From: Phycisphaerales bacterium
GTDB taxonomy: Bacteria; Planctomycetota; Phycisphaerae; UBA1845
Length of the DNA: 34,488 nucleotides
Direction of reading: 5' to 3'
NCBI GenBank assembly: GCA_013140575.1
Contig: JABFSN010000143.1
Location: forward strand, 1-34,488
Shown one piece after another: positions 32,649-34,488 of this stretch. A program made the position numbers and the translations under genes. The notes below the pieces were generated by a model. The model did not search any database. It saw only the letters and a program-made list of their open reading frames with translations, and was not told the origin of the DNA. Within the stretch, counting starts at the first letter, position 1. Every line of letters begins with the position of its first letter.

Positions 32649-33434
32649 GTGAAACGATTGGGATGGTATGTGCTGCTCCTGGCGGTCGCCGTCGACTCCG
32701 CTTCGTTTGCCCAGACCAACATCGACCCGGCCCACAAGTTCTGCTGGGGCGAGAACATCGGCTGGGCCAATTGGGCCGACGCCAACGGCGGGACGGATGG
32801 CGTAATCGTGGATACGACCGGTGGTTTTTTAAGCGGGTATGTCTGGGGTGAAAACGTGGGATGGATCAACGCGGGCGACGGCGCCGGTCCTTACGCCAAT
32901 ACCGACGGGACCAATTTCGGCCTGAACATCCTCGGCGACGACGATCTCGATGGATTCGCCTGGGGCGAGAACATCGGCTGGGTCAACTTCGGCTGGGGCG
33001 CCGCCGGCGATCTGGCCGACCGGGCGCGTTGGGACGGCGCCGCCGAGCGCTTTCGCGGGTACGCCTGGGGCGAAAACGTGGGGTGGATCAACCTCGACGA
33101 CGCGACGCACTACGTCGCCGTTCTTTTTCCGTGCCTCGTGAACGACGACTGCGACGACAGCGACACCTGTACGCAGGACGCATGCACGGCCGGGTCGTGC
33201 GCCAACCTGTCCCGCCTGTTCGGCGACGTGAACAACGACGGCACGGTCGACATCTTCGACATCTTGTGCGTGCTGGACGGCTTCGCCGGCGTGTTCAATC
33301 CGCCGTGCACGTTGACCAATCTCGATCTGTCCGGCTGCCCCGGCGGGGACGGCGTGATCGACATTTTCGACATCCTCGGCGTGCTCGACGGCTTCGCCGG
33401 CGTCAACGTCTGCGGCTGCCCGGCCGGACCGTGA
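32649..33434 (+). CDS. Secreted WGENIGW-repeat protein with dockerin-like C-terminus
   Basis: A 261-residue exported protein starting at GTG 32649 with GGAAAGGAA seven bases upstream. The signal peptide reads VKRLGWYVLLLAVAVDSASF. Four copies of the motif W-G-E-N-I/V-G-W-x-N start at residues 33, 67, 105 and 140, about 35 residues apart, with Gly/Asp-rich links. A Cys/Asp-rich segment (CLVNDDCDDSDTCTQDAC) follows at 162-183. The dockerin-like cassette occupies 192-251 (FGDVNNDGTVDIFDILCVLDG, then a degenerate second loop). The repeats may form small propeller blades or a carbohydrate-binding module. I know no verified function for them. It is the third gene in the window with this C-terminal cassette. 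Confidence 0.8.
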   Translation: MKRLGWYVLLLAVAVDSASFAQTNIDPAHKFCWGENIGWANWADANGGTDGVIVDTTGGFLSGYVWGENVGWINAGDGAGPYANTDGTNFGLNILGDDDLDGFAWGENIGWVNFGWGAAGDLADRARWDGAAERFRGYAWGENVGWINLDDATHYVAVLFPCLVNDDCDDSDTCTQDACTAGSCANLSRLFGDVNNDGTVDIFDILCVLDGFAGVFNPPCTLTNLDLSGCPGGDGVIDIFDILGVLDGFAGVNVCGCPAGP

Positions 33435-33496
33435 TGGTGGGGGCGAGGAGGGAGCGATCACCCCTTCGGAGTGGAAACCGTTCGGGCGGTCTGATT

Positions 33497-33525
33497 CCGG
33501 GGGTCGCGCTGCGCTTGACCCCCGG
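33497..33525. repeat. CCGGGGGTC palindrome
   Basis: CCGGGGGTC (33497-33505), an 11-nt GC-rich loop, and GACCCCCGG (33517-33525). It is similar to the central hairpin at 26161-26198, so both belong to one dispersed palindrome type. It lies 60 bp after the dockerin-type gene. Confidence 0.75.
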
Positions 33526-33639
33526 CTACGAACGTGGTGGCCTTCGGCCTCGAGCGCACGATTGCGGGTACGGTCGCGGTGACGCGATCGCGATTGCCGT
33601 GGTTGCACAGGTGCCCCATCGCGCTCTGTTCACCGTTCC

Positions 33640-34030
33640 CACCCTTCTCACGCTTCACACCCTTCCCCCTCTTCTCTTCTCCCCTCTTCTCTTCTCCTCT
33701 CTTCTCTTCTCTTCTCTTCTCTTCTCCCAATCTGCGTCAATCTGTGCAATCTGCGGTTCTCCTTCCTTTCCCCTCCCCACTCGGTGCCACTCTGTGTCCT
33801 CTGTGGACTCTCCTCCCCCGTTTCGCCTTTCGCCGTTTCGCCTTTCCCTCCCCACTCTGTGCCCCTCTGTGTCCTCTGTGGCTTCTCTTCCCCTCTTTCG
33901 CCTTTCGCCTTTCGCCTTTCGCCGTTTCGCCTTTCCCTCCCCACTCTGTGCCCCTCTGTGCCCCTCTGTGTCCTCTGTGGCTACTTTTCTACTCTTTCGC
34001 CTTTCGACGTTTCGCCTTTCGCCTTTCCCC
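33640..34030. repeat. Pyrimidine-rich low-complexity tandem repeats
   Basis: The plus strand is CTTCT/CCTCTT-rich up to 33730, then carries about three degenerate tandem copies of a roughly 100-bp unit with CACTCTGTG, CCTCTGTGTCC, TCTGTGG and many GCCTTTC boxes. The CTCTGTG/CTGTGG words also form the inverted ends of the element at 26018-26332. Several frames are open across it without sense. Probably slippage-derived noncoding DNA. Confidence 0.85.
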
Positions 34031-34032
34031 CG

Positions 34033-34488
34033 TCACCCCGGTTTCAACGCCGACCAGTCGATCGGACCGGATTCGAATCGCCGTTGCAGCTTCTCCAGCA
34101 CCGTCGGCCAGGCCTTCTCGAAATAGTCGGCCACCTTGTTCCATTCTTCGCTCGATCCGAAACCGGCGTGAACCAGACGCACGTGCGTGCGGTTCGGACC
34201 CGCATCGCTCAACTGCACCACCACGAAGCTGCGCTGCTTGCGCAGCTCCGGAAACACCGGCGGCGCGCTCCACGTGAACGAGACCATCTCATTCGTCAGA
34301 AAGCTCAGCACCTTGCAGTCCTGCGCCCCCCGCACAGCGGCCTTCGGATCGGGATTGAAGAAAATCTCGTACGGACCCTCCAGCCGCAGGTCGATGTTCG
34401 AGTCCGGAGCGAAAAACGTCCGCACCCCCTCATTCGTCGTCCATGCGTGCCACACGTCGGCACGACCCGCCGCCACCTCCCTCTCCAC
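34033..34488 (-). CDS. SRPBCC/AHSA1-like domain protein (5' partial)
   Basis: The minus-strand frame runs off the window edge. The 151 visible residues show a START/Bet v 1-like fold of the AHSA1 type: VWHAWTTNEGVRTFFAPDSNIDLRLEGPYEIFFNPDP near the N-terminus and FTWSAPPVFPELRKQRSFVVVQL, then THVRLVHAGFGSSEEWNKVADYFEKAWPTVLEKLQRRF. The C-terminal helix is complete. The N-terminal strand, with MxxIxxEVxVxAPxxxVW in relatives, is mostly missing, so the start lies beyond 34488. Members bind hydrophobic ligands or act as stress-related co-factors; no specific role is visible. Confidence 0.85.
   Translation of the reverse strand: MEREVAAGRADVWHAWTTNEGVRTFFAPDSNIDLRLEGPYEIFFNPDPKAAVRGAQDCKVLSFLTNEMVSFTWSAPPVFPELRKQRSFVVVQLSDAGPNRTHVRLVHAGFGSSEEWNKVADYFEKAWPTVLEKLQRRFESGPIDWSALKPG

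Overview
The window looks like a chromosomal segment of a free-living planctomycete, probably of the Phycisphaerae type. The evidence is high GC content, GTG starts alongside ATG, exported proteins with Asp/Asn-rich calcium loops ending in a dockerin-like cassette (DIFDILCVLDGFAG), an MJ0042-type zinc-ribbon protein, parallel beta-helix proteins with a Pro-Pro-Gly mature N-terminus, and abundant short palindromic repeats. No rRNA or tRNA gene was seen.

Layout. Positions 1-4461 hold two exported proteins with dockerin-like C-termini: a reprolysin-type zinc metalloprotease (5' end outside the window) and a choice-of-anchor-B-type beta-propeller protein. A tricorn-type protease lipoprotein and a YjdF/DUF2238 membrane protein follow (4707-8854). 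On the minus strand lie a MATE efflux transporter and purN (8906-11164). The MATE gene has a leader with a promoter, a 25-codon ORF and an intrinsic terminator. Next on the plus strand are an M1 aminopeptidase with HEAT repeats, a type III glutamine synthetase, larB overlapping nnrD, and a LolA-like exported protein (11492-19386). A minus-strand block (19405-22582) carries an AAA ATPase and a TOPRIM/DUF3226 protein in translational overlap, then a zinc-ribbon protein. Core genes cmk, rny and a YmdB-like phosphodiesterase follow (22827-27176), separated by repeat elements. The last 7 kb is accessory: two paralogous beta-helix proteins with a hicBA toxin-antitoxin pair between them, a small secreted protein, an IS200-type transposase between oppositely oriented palindromic arrays, a WGENIGW-repeat dockerin protein, a low-complexity region, and a partial SRPBCC protein at the edge.

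How the genes may work together. Proteases, aminopeptidase, glutamine synthetase and surface proteins suit a heterotroph degrading protein or complex organic matter. The cassette at the ends of three secreted proteins is probably a common sorting or attachment module.

The strongest candidates for something undescribed are: (1) the AAA ATPase plus TOPRIM/DUF3226 pair, organised like OLD/PARIS-type defence modules and with codon use unlike its neighbours; (2) a transposase-REP system, with an exact 72-bp periodic array beside an HUH transposase and the same 72-bp unit inside a MITE-like element 8 kb away that has perfect 13-bp inverted ends and a 9-bp direct repeat; (3) an attenuator-like leader on the MATE gene; and (4) a shared GG-N10-GC-NN-TGACCGCG element upstream of three surface-protein genes.
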